NCBI GenBank assembly: GCA_964346275.1
Contig: CAYFUR010000048.1
Span: 1-28,156, forward strand
DNA: 28,156 nucleotides
Source of the DNA: CAYFUR01 sp964346275
GTDB taxonomy: Bacteria; Sumerlaeota; Sumerlaeia; SLMS01
Direction of reading: 5' to 3'
Below the pieces are notes generated by a model, which did no database searches, was not told where the DNA came from, and worked only from the letters and a program-made list of their open reading frames with translations. A program made the position numbers and the translations under genes. Position 1 is the stretch's first letter. The number at the start of each line of letters is the position of its first letter. This document shows positions 16,434 to 23,402 of this stretch, in pieces.

Positions 16434-16485
16434 ATCTTCCCTGGCGGAAGATTCCCATCGGCGAGTTCCGAGTTGCGTCTCGGGA
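16434..16485. repeat. two adjacent short hairpins after the MFS gene
   Basis: ATCTTCC (16434-16440) is an exact inverted repeat of GGAAGAT (16446-16452) around CTGGC. A second stem follows, TTCCGAG (16466-16472) with CTCGGGA (16479-16485), including one G-U pair. Neither has a T-run. They may end the MFS transcript or structure the leader of the next gene. Confidence 0.3.
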
Positions 16486-16540
16486 CACCTCCGCGCCCTC
16501 ATCGCGGGATACGGCAAACACCCTCCCGGCGAGCTGAGGC

Positions 16541-17677
16541 ATGGCCATTCTGTTCGAAATCTCCAACGCGAACGACCCCAGGCGGGCAGGCATCGGCCGC
16601 CTGGTGGAGAGCCTTCTCGGCGGTCTTTGCGCTGTCATGGAAGCGGGGGAGTGGCAGGCCGGGCCGGTCGTGTGCGTCTCCTGCTGGCCCCACCGGATCG
16701 ACGGGGGGTTGCGGGAAAGGCTCGAATGCCAGGGCGTGCGATTTTTCGTCCTGCCGTCGCGCAGCATGTATCTTTACCGCATTTTCCGCCTGCCCCGGTG
16801 GGCCCGTCGGCAAGGCGCGGACCTCATTGTCATCCCCGAGCCCATTTTCACCCCCTTTTCCGCCCCGCCATTCAGCGTGCTTTTGAATGACTTGCTTTAC
16901 CGCGACGACCCAGCCTCGCAGCCGGCGCATATCCGGCTGATTTATACACTGCTTGTTCCGCGGACGTTCCGACGCGCCCGCCGCATTGCGGCGATTTCTC
17001 AATTCACCGCTGGTCGCGCGCGCCAGCTTTTTCCCCGTCTGGAAAAAGCTATTGATGTCTTTCCCATGACGCCGTGCCTGCATCCATCGGAATCGGAAGT
17101 CCGCCTGCCGAAGGGCCTGCCCGGGCGCTTTGCGCTTTTCGTGGGAACGTTGATTCCACGCAAGAATATCCGCCGCCTGGTGCGCTGCTTCCTGCGCTGG
17201 AAGAAGGAAGATCCCGAAGGGTTTATCCCCCTCGTCATCGTGGGAAGCACCTGGCCGCGCGTCGATCCGATCGATCCGTGGCTGGACGCCCAGGAACGCC
17301 GGGGCATCGTCCGCCGTCTTGGATATGTCGGCGATGGTGAACTGGCCGCGCTCTATCGCAACTGTGCCTTCTTTGCATTTCCCAGCTTGGCGGAGGGCTA
17401 CGGGCTTCCGATTATCGAAGCCATGGCCCAGGGCGCCCCGGTGCTGACATCGTCCGGCGGCGCCATGGAGGAAGCGGCGGGTGGCGCGGCGTTGCTTGCC
17501 GATCCAGAGAACGACGATGAAATCCTTGGCGCCATCCGCCAACTCTCCGGAGACGAAGAACTCCGCAACGAACTCGCGGAGAAAGGCCTCAAGCGCGCCT
17601 CGGAGCTGACGCCGCTTGCGCTGGGACGTGCTCTCCATCAGTTTGTCGCCCTCTCGTTGGAGGAAGGCAGCGCATGA
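16541..17677 (+). CDS. GT4-family glycosyltransferase
   Basis: A 378-residue cytoplasmic glycosyltransferase of the GT-B fold, GT4 type. The N-terminal half has the acceptor-side Rossmann segment with a Gly-Ile-Gly-Arg loop (AGIGRLVESLLGGL). The C-terminal half has the donor-binding pattern: FALFVGTLIPRKNIRRLV, the strand RRLGYVGDGELAALYRNC, and the E-x7-E nucleotide-sugar motif in SLAEGYGLPIIEAMAQG. Retaining transfer from a nucleotide-sugar to a lipid-linked glycan is the family reaction; the sugar is unknown. ATG 16541 follows a GAGG close upstream. Its last four bases (ATGA, 17674-17677) overlap the next glycosyltransferase, so the pair is co-translated and probably adds consecutive sugars. 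Confidence 0.9.
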   Translation: MAILFEISNANDPRRAGIGRLVESLLGGLCAVMEAGEWQAGPVVCVSCWPHRIDGGLRERLECQGVRFFVLPSRSMYLYRIFRLPRWARRQGADLIVIPEPIFTPFSAPPFSVLLNDLLYRDDPASQPAHIRLIYTLLVPRTFRRARRIAAISQFTAGRARQLFPRLEKAIDVFPMTPCLHPSESEVRLPKGLPGRFALFVGTLIPRKNIRRLVRCFLRWKKEDPEGFIPLVIVGSTWPRVDPIDPWLDAQERRGIVRRLGYVGDGELAALYRNCAFFAFPSLAEGYGLPIIEAMAQGAPVLTSSGGAMEEAAGGAALLADPENDDEILGAIRQLSGDEELRNELAEKGLKRASELTPLALGRALHQFVALSLEEGSA

Positions 17678-18840
17678 CACCGCCGAAAATCCTGTTCATG
17701 GGACGAATCTTCGAAGTGCCGTGGGGCGGCGTCCGCCAGATGGCCGAGGCGCTCCTGAGGGCCGCGGCGCCCATCGCCGCGCGCCAGGAACGAACAATCG
17801 AGGTGCTCACGGGCCAGAAAGGCTTGGTTCCCGTGCGCCACGAGGCGATCCGGGAAGTGGTTCTGCCGCAAAGGGCGGGAAGCCGCATTCTCTGGGATCA
17901 CCATACCGTGCCCCAGTACGCCAACCGCCAGAAGAACGCGGTTTTGTATAATATCAAGCTGGTCCTGCCCGAACGGCTCAATATCCCCGGCTTCACCACG
18001 ATTCACGACTTGATGTATTTCCCCCAGCCGGAGAAGTATCGCTGGAGGGAATACCTTCTCGGGGATTCCTTGTATATGCGCCTGATGGTCCGGCGAACTG
18101 TGCGCCGGGCTCCCTGTACGCACGTTGATTCGCGCTATACAGCCAGGGACGCGGAGGACTTGTTTCCCATAGTGGATTCTTCCCGATTTCGCCCGATTCC
18201 CCCCGGAGTCGACCAAGGGCGCTGGGCACCCCGCCCATGGTCCGAGAAAGATGAGAAAACCTGGTCGCGGCTCGAAGGAATAGGCTTGCGGCGTCCCTAT
18301 CTCTTCTATTCCGGGGGACTGTCCCCGCGAAAAAACGTGGCGGTCCTGGCGCTGGCTTTCGAACGCTTTGCCCGCCGGTATCCGGAATACTCGCTTGTTC
18401 TCACTGGTGGCCCCGGGCCTACGGCGCCCGATCCCAGGCTTCGCCGGGCCTTCTATACGATCCCCACGGGCAAGCTGCTGCGCCTTGGAATGGTGGACGA
18501 CCGGGAATTGGAGCTGCTCTATCAGAACGCGGACGCCTTTGTTTACCCATCGCTTTACGAAGGATTCGGCATGCCGCCGCTCGAGGCCCAGGCCGCCGGT
18601 TGTCCCGTGATTTGCTCCAACGCGACGTCGCTGCCCGAGGTGGTCGGCGATTCCGCCCTGACATTCGACCCGCGTTCACCCCGCCAGCTCCTCGAGCGAA
18701 TGGAAGAGTTGATGGATCCTGATGTTTGCCTGGATGTGATTGAACGCGGACGCCGCAACGCCGCCCATTTTCGCTGGGAGAAGACCGCGCGCCAGTGGCT
18801 CGCCCTGGCCGACGAGGTTTACGAGGAAGGATTGAAGTGA
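17674..18840 (+). CDS. GT4-family glycosyltransferase
   Basis: A 388-residue GT4 enzyme. ATG 17674 overlaps the upstream stop by four bases and is preceded by GGAGGAAGG inside that gene. The N-terminal Rossmann half starts ILFMGRIFEVPWGGVRQMAEAL; the interdomain region has TTIHDLMYFPQPEKYRW and THVDSRYTARD, similar to mannosyltransferase-like GT4 enzymes. The donor half shows YLFYSGGLSPRKNVAVLALAF, LGMVDDRELELLYQNADAFV and the E-x7-E motif in SLYEGFGMPPLEAQAAGCPV. This is a complete enzyme with no visible damage. Substrates are unknown; glycan assembly with its partner upstream is inferred. The convergent MoaD-like gene ends 46 bp downstream. Confidence 0.92.
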   Translation: MTPPKILFMGRIFEVPWGGVRQMAEALLRAAAPIAARQERTIEVLTGQKGLVPVRHEAIREVVLPQRAGSRILWDHHTVPQYANRQKNAVLYNIKLVLPERLNIPGFTTIHDLMYFPQPEKYRWREYLLGDSLYMRLMVRRTVRRAPCTHVDSRYTARDAEDLFPIVDSSRFRPIPPGVDQGRWAPRPWSEKDEKTWSRLEGIGLRRPYLFYSGGLSPRKNVAVLALAFERFARRYPEYSLVLTGGPGPTAPDPRLRRAFYTIPTGKLLRLGMVDDRELELLYQNADAFVYPSLYEGFGMPPLEAQAAGCPVICSNATSLPEVVGDSALTFDPRSPRQLLERMEELMDPDVCLDVIERGRRNAAHFRWEKTARQWLALADEVYEEGLK

Positions 18841-18886
18841 GGCCTCATCCCCTTTCCGGACTGCTCGCCGATACGAGGGGTGATTC

Positions 18887-19135
18887 TCAGCCGCCACTGA
18901 CCGGAGGCATGAGCGCCAGTTCGTCTCCCTCGAAGAGCGGGGTTTCCGGGGCCGCCCATTCCTGGTTCCGCGCGACGAGCATGGATGCGCGGTAAGCCTC
19001 GATTTTCGGATATTCCACCACCAATTCATCGATGGCGTCCTTGATCGTTGCACCATCATTGACATGGCGAAGCTCGCCGGCTTTTCCGCCGGTGGCCTGC
19101 TTGAGCGTGGCAAAGTAAAGAACGTGTATATGCAT
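18887..19135 (-). CDS. moaD: MoaD-like molybdopterin synthase sulfur carrier
   Basis: An 82-residue ubiquitin-fold sulfur carrier. It begins MHIHVLYFATLKQATG, matching MoaD N-termini, has the usual middle (TIKDAIDELVVEYPK) and ends DELALMPPVSGG, with the C-terminal Gly-Gly whose carboxylate is adenylated and thiocarboxylated. MoaD gives sulfur to molybdopterin in molybdenum-cofactor synthesis; related carriers (ThiS, TtuB, CysO) act in other pathways, but the MPPVSGG end favours MoaD. A GTG at 19150 in frame would overlap the upstream regulator by four bases (GTGA); I prefer ATG 19135 from family alignment. It is the last gene after a sensor kinase and sigma54 regulator; no moaE or moeB is visible nearby. 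Confidence 0.85.
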   Translation of the reverse strand: MHIHVLYFATLKQATGGKAGELRHVNDGATIKDAIDELVVEYPKIEAYRASMLVARNQEWAAPETPLFEGDELALMPPVSGG

Positions 19136-19146
19136 GGGAGATGAAC

Positions 19147-20682
19147 TCACTCCGTCGTGCGGCGAACGCGGGTGTCGATCTGGATACCGTAGCGGCTGAT
19201 GCGTTTGCGGAGTGTGGATCGCGTGATGCCGAGCAATTTCGCGGCGCGCAGCTGATTGCCCTTGGTGGCATTCAAGGCATGGACGAGCAGGGCGCGCTCC
19301 ATGACGTCGAAGGTGGAGAACTTATGTCCGCGTTCCCGCGCCTCTGCCAGGGAATCAAAAATCGGCTCGACCATGTTTTCGATGTCCTGAAAGCGAAAAT
19401 CATCCGCCACGGCGCGTTGTTCCGGTTTCTTGTTTACCAGGGGAGTCGCGCCCACGGCATGGGGCGCGCCGGCGAGATTCATGTTCTGGCGTTGGCCGTC
19501 GCCTGATTCCCCTGTCAGTCGAATATCAGATTCCAGGATCGTGTCGCTCTTAGCCGTCAGCACGGCGTTGCGGATGGTGTTTGAAAGCTCGCGCACATTG
19601 CCGGGCCACTCGTAGTTCTCCATCTTCTCCATGGCGGAGGCGCTCATGTTGAGCTTCTTTCCCGGCCGGTCTTTCAAGGACTGGCGGAGGAAATACTCGA
19701 TGAGCATTGTCACATCGCCCTTCCGTTCGCGAAGCGCCGGCATGTGGAGGCGCACCACATTGAGGCGGTAATAGAGGTCCGGCCGAAAGCGGTCTTCATC
19801 CATGAGCGCTTCCAGGTTCCGATTTGTGGCGGCGATAATCCGCACGTCCACTTTGACGGTTTCCGTGCCGCCGAGACGCTCGAATTCCCCGCTTTGCAGG
19901 ACGCGCAGGATCTTGGTCTGCGTGGCGAGGGACATGTCACCGATCTCATCGAGGAAGAGCGTCCCCTCATTCGCCAGCTCGAATTTGCCGATGCGGCGCT
20001 GGGTCGCGCTGGTGAAGGCGCCGCGTTCGTGGCCGAACAACTCGCTTTCCAGCAGGGATTCGGGAATCGCGGCGCAATTCACGGCGACGAAGGGCTTATT
20101 TGCCCGCTCGCTGTGGCTGTAGATCGCCCGCGAGACGAGTTCCTTGCCCGTGCCGCTCTCCCCCGTGATCAGGACCGTGGCATTGCTGCTGGCGACCTGG
20201 CCGATGGTCTTATAGACATTCTGCATGGCCTCGGACTTGCCGATGATCATGTCGCCGACTTCTTCTTCCTCCAGCGTCGGCTCGTAATTGACCACCGTGC
20301 GCGTGTCGTGGGCGACTTTGAGTGCTTCGAGCACCACCTCGCGCAGTTTCTCCACGCCGAATGGCTTCACCAGGTAATCGTAGGCGCCATGTTTCATCGC
20401 CTCGATGACATTCGCCGAGGTGCTGAAGGCGGTCATCAGGATAATGAGCAATTTCGGATCAAGGGCGCGCATGCGCTTGAGCGTCTGCAATCCATCGAGG
20501 CCCGGCATGCGCAGGTCCATCACCACCAGGTCCGGGCTCCGCCGCTTGATAATCTCCAGCGCCTCGGCACCACTGTGCGCCGCGCCCATTTCCACCTCGT
20601 CGCGGGCAAAGACCCGGCGAAAACCCGTGATCACGTCCCGTTCATCATCCACCACCAGGATAAATTGCTTTGCTCTCATCAC
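19147..20682 (-). CDS. NtrC-type sigma54-dependent response regulator
   Basis: About 510 residues. Start is GTG 20682 or ATG 20679, both overlapping the kinase stop. Numbering from ATG 20679, the receiver domain (1-122) has acidic pair Asp11-Asp12, phospho-acceptor Asp55 (VVMDLRMPG), Thr83 and Lys105. The AAA+ domain (about 145-385) has Walker A GESGTGKE (173-180), a sigma54-contact loop reading GAFTSA (220-225) instead of the usual GAFTGA, Walker B GTLFLDEIGD and arginine-finger region RFRPDLYYRLNVV. A roughly 60-residue linker leads to a Fis-type helix-turn-helix (NQLRAAKLLGITRSTLRKRI). On phosphorylation it should form a ring and drive open-complex formation by sigma54 RNA polymerase. Partner kinase is the gene immediately upstream. 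Target promoters are not identified in this window. Confidence 0.95.
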   Translation of the reverse strand: MMRAKQFILVVDDERDVITGFRRVFARDEVEMGAAHSGAEALEIIKRRSPDLVVMDLRMPGLDGLQTLKRMRALDPKLLIILMTAFSTSANVIEAMKHGAYDYLVKPFGVEKLREVVLEALKVAHDTRTVVNYEPTLEEEEVGDMIIGKSEAMQNVYKTIGQVASSNATVLITGESGTGKELVSRAIYSHSERANKPFVAVNCAAIPESLLESELFGHERGAFTSATQRRIGKFELANEGTLFLDEIGDMSLATQTKILRVLQSGEFERLGGTETVKVDVRIIAATNRNLEALMDEDRFRPDLYYRLNVVRLHMPALRERKGDVTMLIEYFLRQSLKDRPGKKLNMSASAMEKMENYEWPGNVRELSNTIRNAVLTAKSDTILESDIRLTGESGDGQRQNMNLAGAPHAVGATPLVNKKPEQRAVADDFRFQDIENMVEPIFDSLAEARERGHKFSTFDVMERALLVHALNATKGNQLRAAKLLGITRSTLRKRISRYGIQIDTRVRRTTE

Positions 20683-22412
20683 TCACACTCTTCCGGGTTC
20701 AACGGGATGGAAACGGTGAAGGTGCTGCCCTTGCCCGGGGAGCTTTTCACTTTGATGTGGCCCTTATGGCGGCGAACCAGCTTATTGGAAATAAAGAGCC
20801 CCAGCCCCGTTCCATCTTCGCGTGTGGTGAAGAATGGCTCGAACAGGCTCTCCAGGGTTTCTTTCGGAATCCCCGCGCCGGTATCGCTGATGGCGCAACG
20901 GACGCACTGGCCCAGCTTTCGATCTTTCGCCATGCGCGTCTTGATGGTCAGTTGGCCGTTTTCGCCGATCGATTCCATGGCGTTGACAAGCAGGTTCATC
21001 AGCACCTGCTGGATCTGTCCCGGGTCCATCGGGGCGTCGGGCAGCTTGCGGTCGAGCTGGGTCTTCACGTCGATCCCCAGCTTGGCCAGTTTATAGTTCA
21101 AAAACAGCAAGAGTTCATCGACGATCTGATTCAAATTATAGGGCCGCGTCTTGGCCTCGCTCGTCTTTGACAGACTCAAAGTCTGTTCCACGATGTGATT
21201 AATCCGGTCGAGCTTCTGGGTCACGATTTCCAGATCTTCGCGCGTTTGCGGATCTTCGCTGGCCTTCTCCCGCACACCATGGATCAGCATATTGATGATC
21301 GTGATGGGGTTTCGGATTTCGTGGGCGATTTCGGCGGCAAGCGTCCCCAGCACCGAGAACCGTTCGGCCTGGCGCATTGATTCTTCCAGGGCCACGAGAC
21401 GCTCCATGCGCCGCGCATTCTCGATGGCGATGGCGCCCTGGTTGGCCAGAAGCTGCAGCAGGCGCACCTCCGACTCACGGAAGCGCCGTGGCTCCTCGGA
21501 GTAAAGCGCCAGCACCGCCAGCACGTCGTCCTGATAGATCACGGGCACAGCAAGCAGCGACGTCAGCCCCTCCTCGCGAGCCAGCTCGGCGTAACGGAAT
21601 TTCGCCTGGCTGTGGACATCGTTGACCCGAAGCGGAGTCTTCTTCTTTACCACCTGGCCCAGCAGCGAATCGTTGATCTTCACGGGCGGTTTTTTGCGCC
21701 AGGCGGGGCTGGCGCCCGCAATGGCCCATGTGCGCAGGGTGCTCTCTTCCGCCGTCTGCATGAGAACGCAAACCTTGCCGTTGAGCAGGGATTGGCCTTC
21801 CTGCACCACGCGGTCGAAAAGCTGCTCCAGCGGTCCCGGCATGATGAGCGTGCTGCCGACTGTGAAGAGCGCCTCCATTTGATCAGCGTGGGCCTTCACC
21901 GCCTCATAGAGACGTGCCGTCTCGATCACCCGGGCGCTTTGGTTGGCCACCGCCATGCACAGCTCTTCGTCTTCCTCGCTGAAGGCGCCCATCCGCGTTG
22001 AATCCACGTTGATCACGCCGATGACCTTGCCCTTCAGCAACATGGGGAGCGCCATCTCGCTCCGGATTTCCGCCTTCAAACGCACATAGCGCGGATCGGA
22101 GGAAACATCGTTCACGCGGATTGGCTTGCCCATCCACGCCGAATAGCCCGTCACACCGACACCCATCTCCAGCTTGCAAGACCGCCAAAGCCGCGGATGG
22201 ATGTTGATCGCCGTCTCGATGTTCAGAACACCCTTGCGATGATCCACCATGGCAATGGAGCCGCTGGTCGCATTGGTGATGCGCACCACTTCCTCGAGCA
22301 GCAGGCGCAGGATCTCTCTCGGTTCCAGCGTCGTGTTGACGATATTGGTGATCTTATAAAGGACTTCGAGGTGCTCGAGCCGCGAGAGAACCTGTCGGAG
22401 AGACTTGGACAT
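20679..22412 (-). CDS. soluble GAF-GAF sensor histidine kinase
   Basis: A 577-residue kinase; ATG 22412 gives MSKSLRQVLSRLEHLEVLY. There are no membrane helices, so it is cytoplasmic. Two GAF domains are visible: about 20-170 (NATSGSIAMVDHR, GVTGYSAWMGKPIRVNDV, GVINVDS) and about 180-335 (SLLGQVVKKKTPLRVNDV, LLAVPVIYQDDVLAVLALYS). The HisKA domain has phospho-acceptor His364 in AAEIAHEIRNPI. The ATPase domain has N-box Asn473 (LMNLLVNAMES), G1 DTGAGI (510-515), F-box FEPFFTT and G2 GTGLGL (534-539). It should sense a small molecule, redox state or light-type signal through the GAF domains and phosphorylate the adjacent NtrC-type regulator, with which it overlaps. The upstream gap of 214 bp holds a likely promoter. 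Confidence 0.95.
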   Translation of the reverse strand: MSKSLRQVLSRLEHLEVLYKITNIVNTTLEPREILRLLLEEVVRITNATSGSIAMVDHRKGVLNIETAINIHPRLWRSCKLEMGVGVTGYSAWMGKPIRVNDVSSDPRYVRLKAEIRSEMALPMLLKGKVIGVINVDSTRMGAFSEEDEELCMAVANQSARVIETARLYEAVKAHADQMEALFTVGSTLIMPGPLEQLFDRVVQEGQSLLNGKVCVLMQTAEESTLRTWAIAGASPAWRKKPPVKINDSLLGQVVKKKTPLRVNDVHSQAKFRYAELAREEGLTSLLAVPVIYQDDVLAVLALYSEEPRRFRESEVRLLQLLANQGAIAIENARRMERLVALEESMRQAERFSVLGTLAAEIAHEIRNPITIINMLIHGVREKASEDPQTREDLEIVTQKLDRINHIVEQTLSLSKTSEAKTRPYNLNQIVDELLLFLNYKLAKLGIDVKTQLDRKLPDAPMDPGQIQQVLMNLLVNAMESIGENGQLTIKTRMAKDRKLGQCVRCAISDTGAGIPKETLESLFEPFFTTREDGTGLGLFISNKLVRRHKGHIKVKSSPGKGSTFTVSIPLNPEECE

Positions 22413-22542
22413 GACGATCAGTCCCAAAGGGCAGAGTTTCGTGGTGCAGATGGGTCGAATTATCCAGCGCGGGGCTGAATCAGCTCTCTCCCAACGGCGC
22501 CTTGAGAACAAAACAATCCCGCCTTTCTCACAATGGAAAAAG

Positions 22543-22571
22543 TTAGGGTTCGCCTAATATCAATAATAACA
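22543..22571 (-). promoter_or_regulatory. possible extended -10 promoter and small palindrome upstream of the sensor kinase
   Basis: Read leftward, TGTTATTAT (22571-22563) matches an extended -10 element (TGnTATAAT type) in an AT-rich island inside otherwise GC-rich DNA. No convincing -35 hexamer is seen, which an extended -10 can tolerate. The start site would fall near 22556, about 145 nt before ATG 22412. Just downstream is a palindrome TTAGG-GTTCG-CCTAA (22543-22557). The rest of the 214-bp gap shows nothing clear. Confidence 0.35.
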
Positions 22572-22626
22572 GATGTGTAAGGGGTCGGTGCTAAAAAGCG
22601 GCCATGCCTTCCCGGCTGGAATTTCC

Positions 22627-23037
22627 TTAGTCGGAGCGCCGGGGGGAAGCTTTCCCTGGTTTTTTCGATACAGCCGCTTTCACGGCGAGGAGGAATTCGC
22701 TTTCCAGATCAGCCGTCTCCAGGAAAGCCGCTCCCGGTCTGGCGATGACCACCAGATCGCAAGGCGGCTTGATTTCCCATTGATGGCGGCGAAAAAGATC
22801 ACGCAGGCGGCGCTTGGTGCGATTGCGTACGACGGCTTTGCCGACTTTGCGGCTGACGGCGAGGCCCAGGCGCGACCAGGAGTCTTCCTCCTCCGGCCGG
22901 CGCCGCGCATAAACAACAAGCGAGGGACGCGAATAACGGCGTCCCTCCCTGAAGATTTTCTGAAACTGCTTTTTGGTGAGAATCCGCCGGTTGGGCGGGA
23001 AACGCTGGTCGCGATCCTCCGGCGAACCGGTGGGCAT
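22627..23037 (-). CDS. rnpA: ribonuclease P protein component
   Basis: A 136-residue basic protein, slightly longer than usual because of an N-terminal extension. It is the protein subunit of RNase P, which assists the RNA subunit in removing 5' leaders from pre-tRNAs. Family motifs are present: the start of the domain RRILTKKQFQKIFREGRRYS, LGLAVSRKVGKAVVRNRTKRRLRDLFR (the RNR signature) and PCDLVVIARPGAA. The C-terminal tail is Lys/Arg/Ser-rich. It lies 12 bp after rpmH, the classical pairing. ATG 23035-23037 has no clear Shine-Dalgarno sequence, so coupling to rpmH translation is likely. The usual next genes (yidD, yidC, mnmE) are not present; a sensor kinase gene follows instead. Confidence 0.95.
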   Translation of the reverse strand: MPTGSPEDRDQRFPPNRRILTKKQFQKIFREGRRYSRPSLVVYARRRPEEEDSWSRLGLAVSRKVGKAVVRNRTKRRLRDLFRRHQWEIKPPCDLVVIARPGAAFLETADLESEFLLAVKAAVSKKPGKASPRRSD

Positions 23038-23049
23038 AACGGATCGCGA

Positions 23050-23190
23050 TCAGCCGGACACGCTGATGCGGCGGCGGCCCTTCTTACGGCGCCGCGCCAA
23101 CACCTCGCGGCCCCTGCGGGTCGACATGCGTGCGCGGAATCCGTGCTTCTTCACACGGCGGCGGTTGTTTGGCTGAAATGTTCTTTTCAT
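23050..23190 (-). CDS. rpmH: 50S ribosomal protein L34
   Basis: A 46-residue protein with the L34 signature: MKRTFQPNNRRRVKKHGFRARM followed at once by the STRRGREVLARRRKKGRRR stretch, almost entirely basic, as expected for a small rRNA-binding protein of the large subunit. The ATG at 23190 has purine-rich GGAGA directly upstream and AAGGA a little farther away. The longer open frame to 23352 is non-coding upstream sequence. It is first in the rpmH-rnpA pair. dnaA, which often lies beside rpmH, is not here; the divergent neighbour is lpdA. Confidence 0.96.
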   Translation of the reverse strand: MKRTFQPNNRRRVKKHGFRARMSTRRGREVLARRRKKGRRRISVSG

Positions 23191-23250
23191 TCTCCGAAGT
23201 CCTTCCGGGGATCGTTGAGGCGCGATAAGAAGCCCGTTCCTCCCCCGCTC

Positions 23251-23256
23251 TGTCAA
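23251..23256 (-). promoter_or_regulatory. candidate -35 element for rpmH-rnpA
   Basis: The leftward strand reads a perfect TTGACA here, 61 bp before the rpmH start. At normal spacing there is no good -10; the closest AT-rich match (TCTTAT) is about 20 nt away. Offered as a weak candidate only. Confidence 0.25.
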
Positions 23257-23317
23257 GCCTCGAATCACGCGATCGAAAAAACGGCCGGGTTGCCAGGCGC
23301 CATTCAACGGCTCTCCC

Positions 23318-23346
23318 TTGACGCTTTGGCATCCCGGGGATACTGA
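23318..23346 (+). promoter_or_regulatory. candidate promoter for lpdA
   Basis: TTGACG (23318-23323) is one base from the -35 consensus, then 17 nt, then TACTGA (23341-23346), a poor -10. It lies about 57 nt upstream of the lpdA ATG, a suitable place for its promoter. Confidence 0.3.
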
Positions 23347-23402
23347 TAACAAACCTCAGCCGGGCAGCATGGCCCGCGCATTCTCAAATTGGAGCAATGT
23401 GA

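Noticed and set aside
18841..18886. Possible bidirectional terminator between the convergent GT4 and MoaD-like genes
   Set aside because: Arms TCATCCCCT and AGGGGTGA pair only with a bulge and a loop of more than 20 nt, and no T-run is present.
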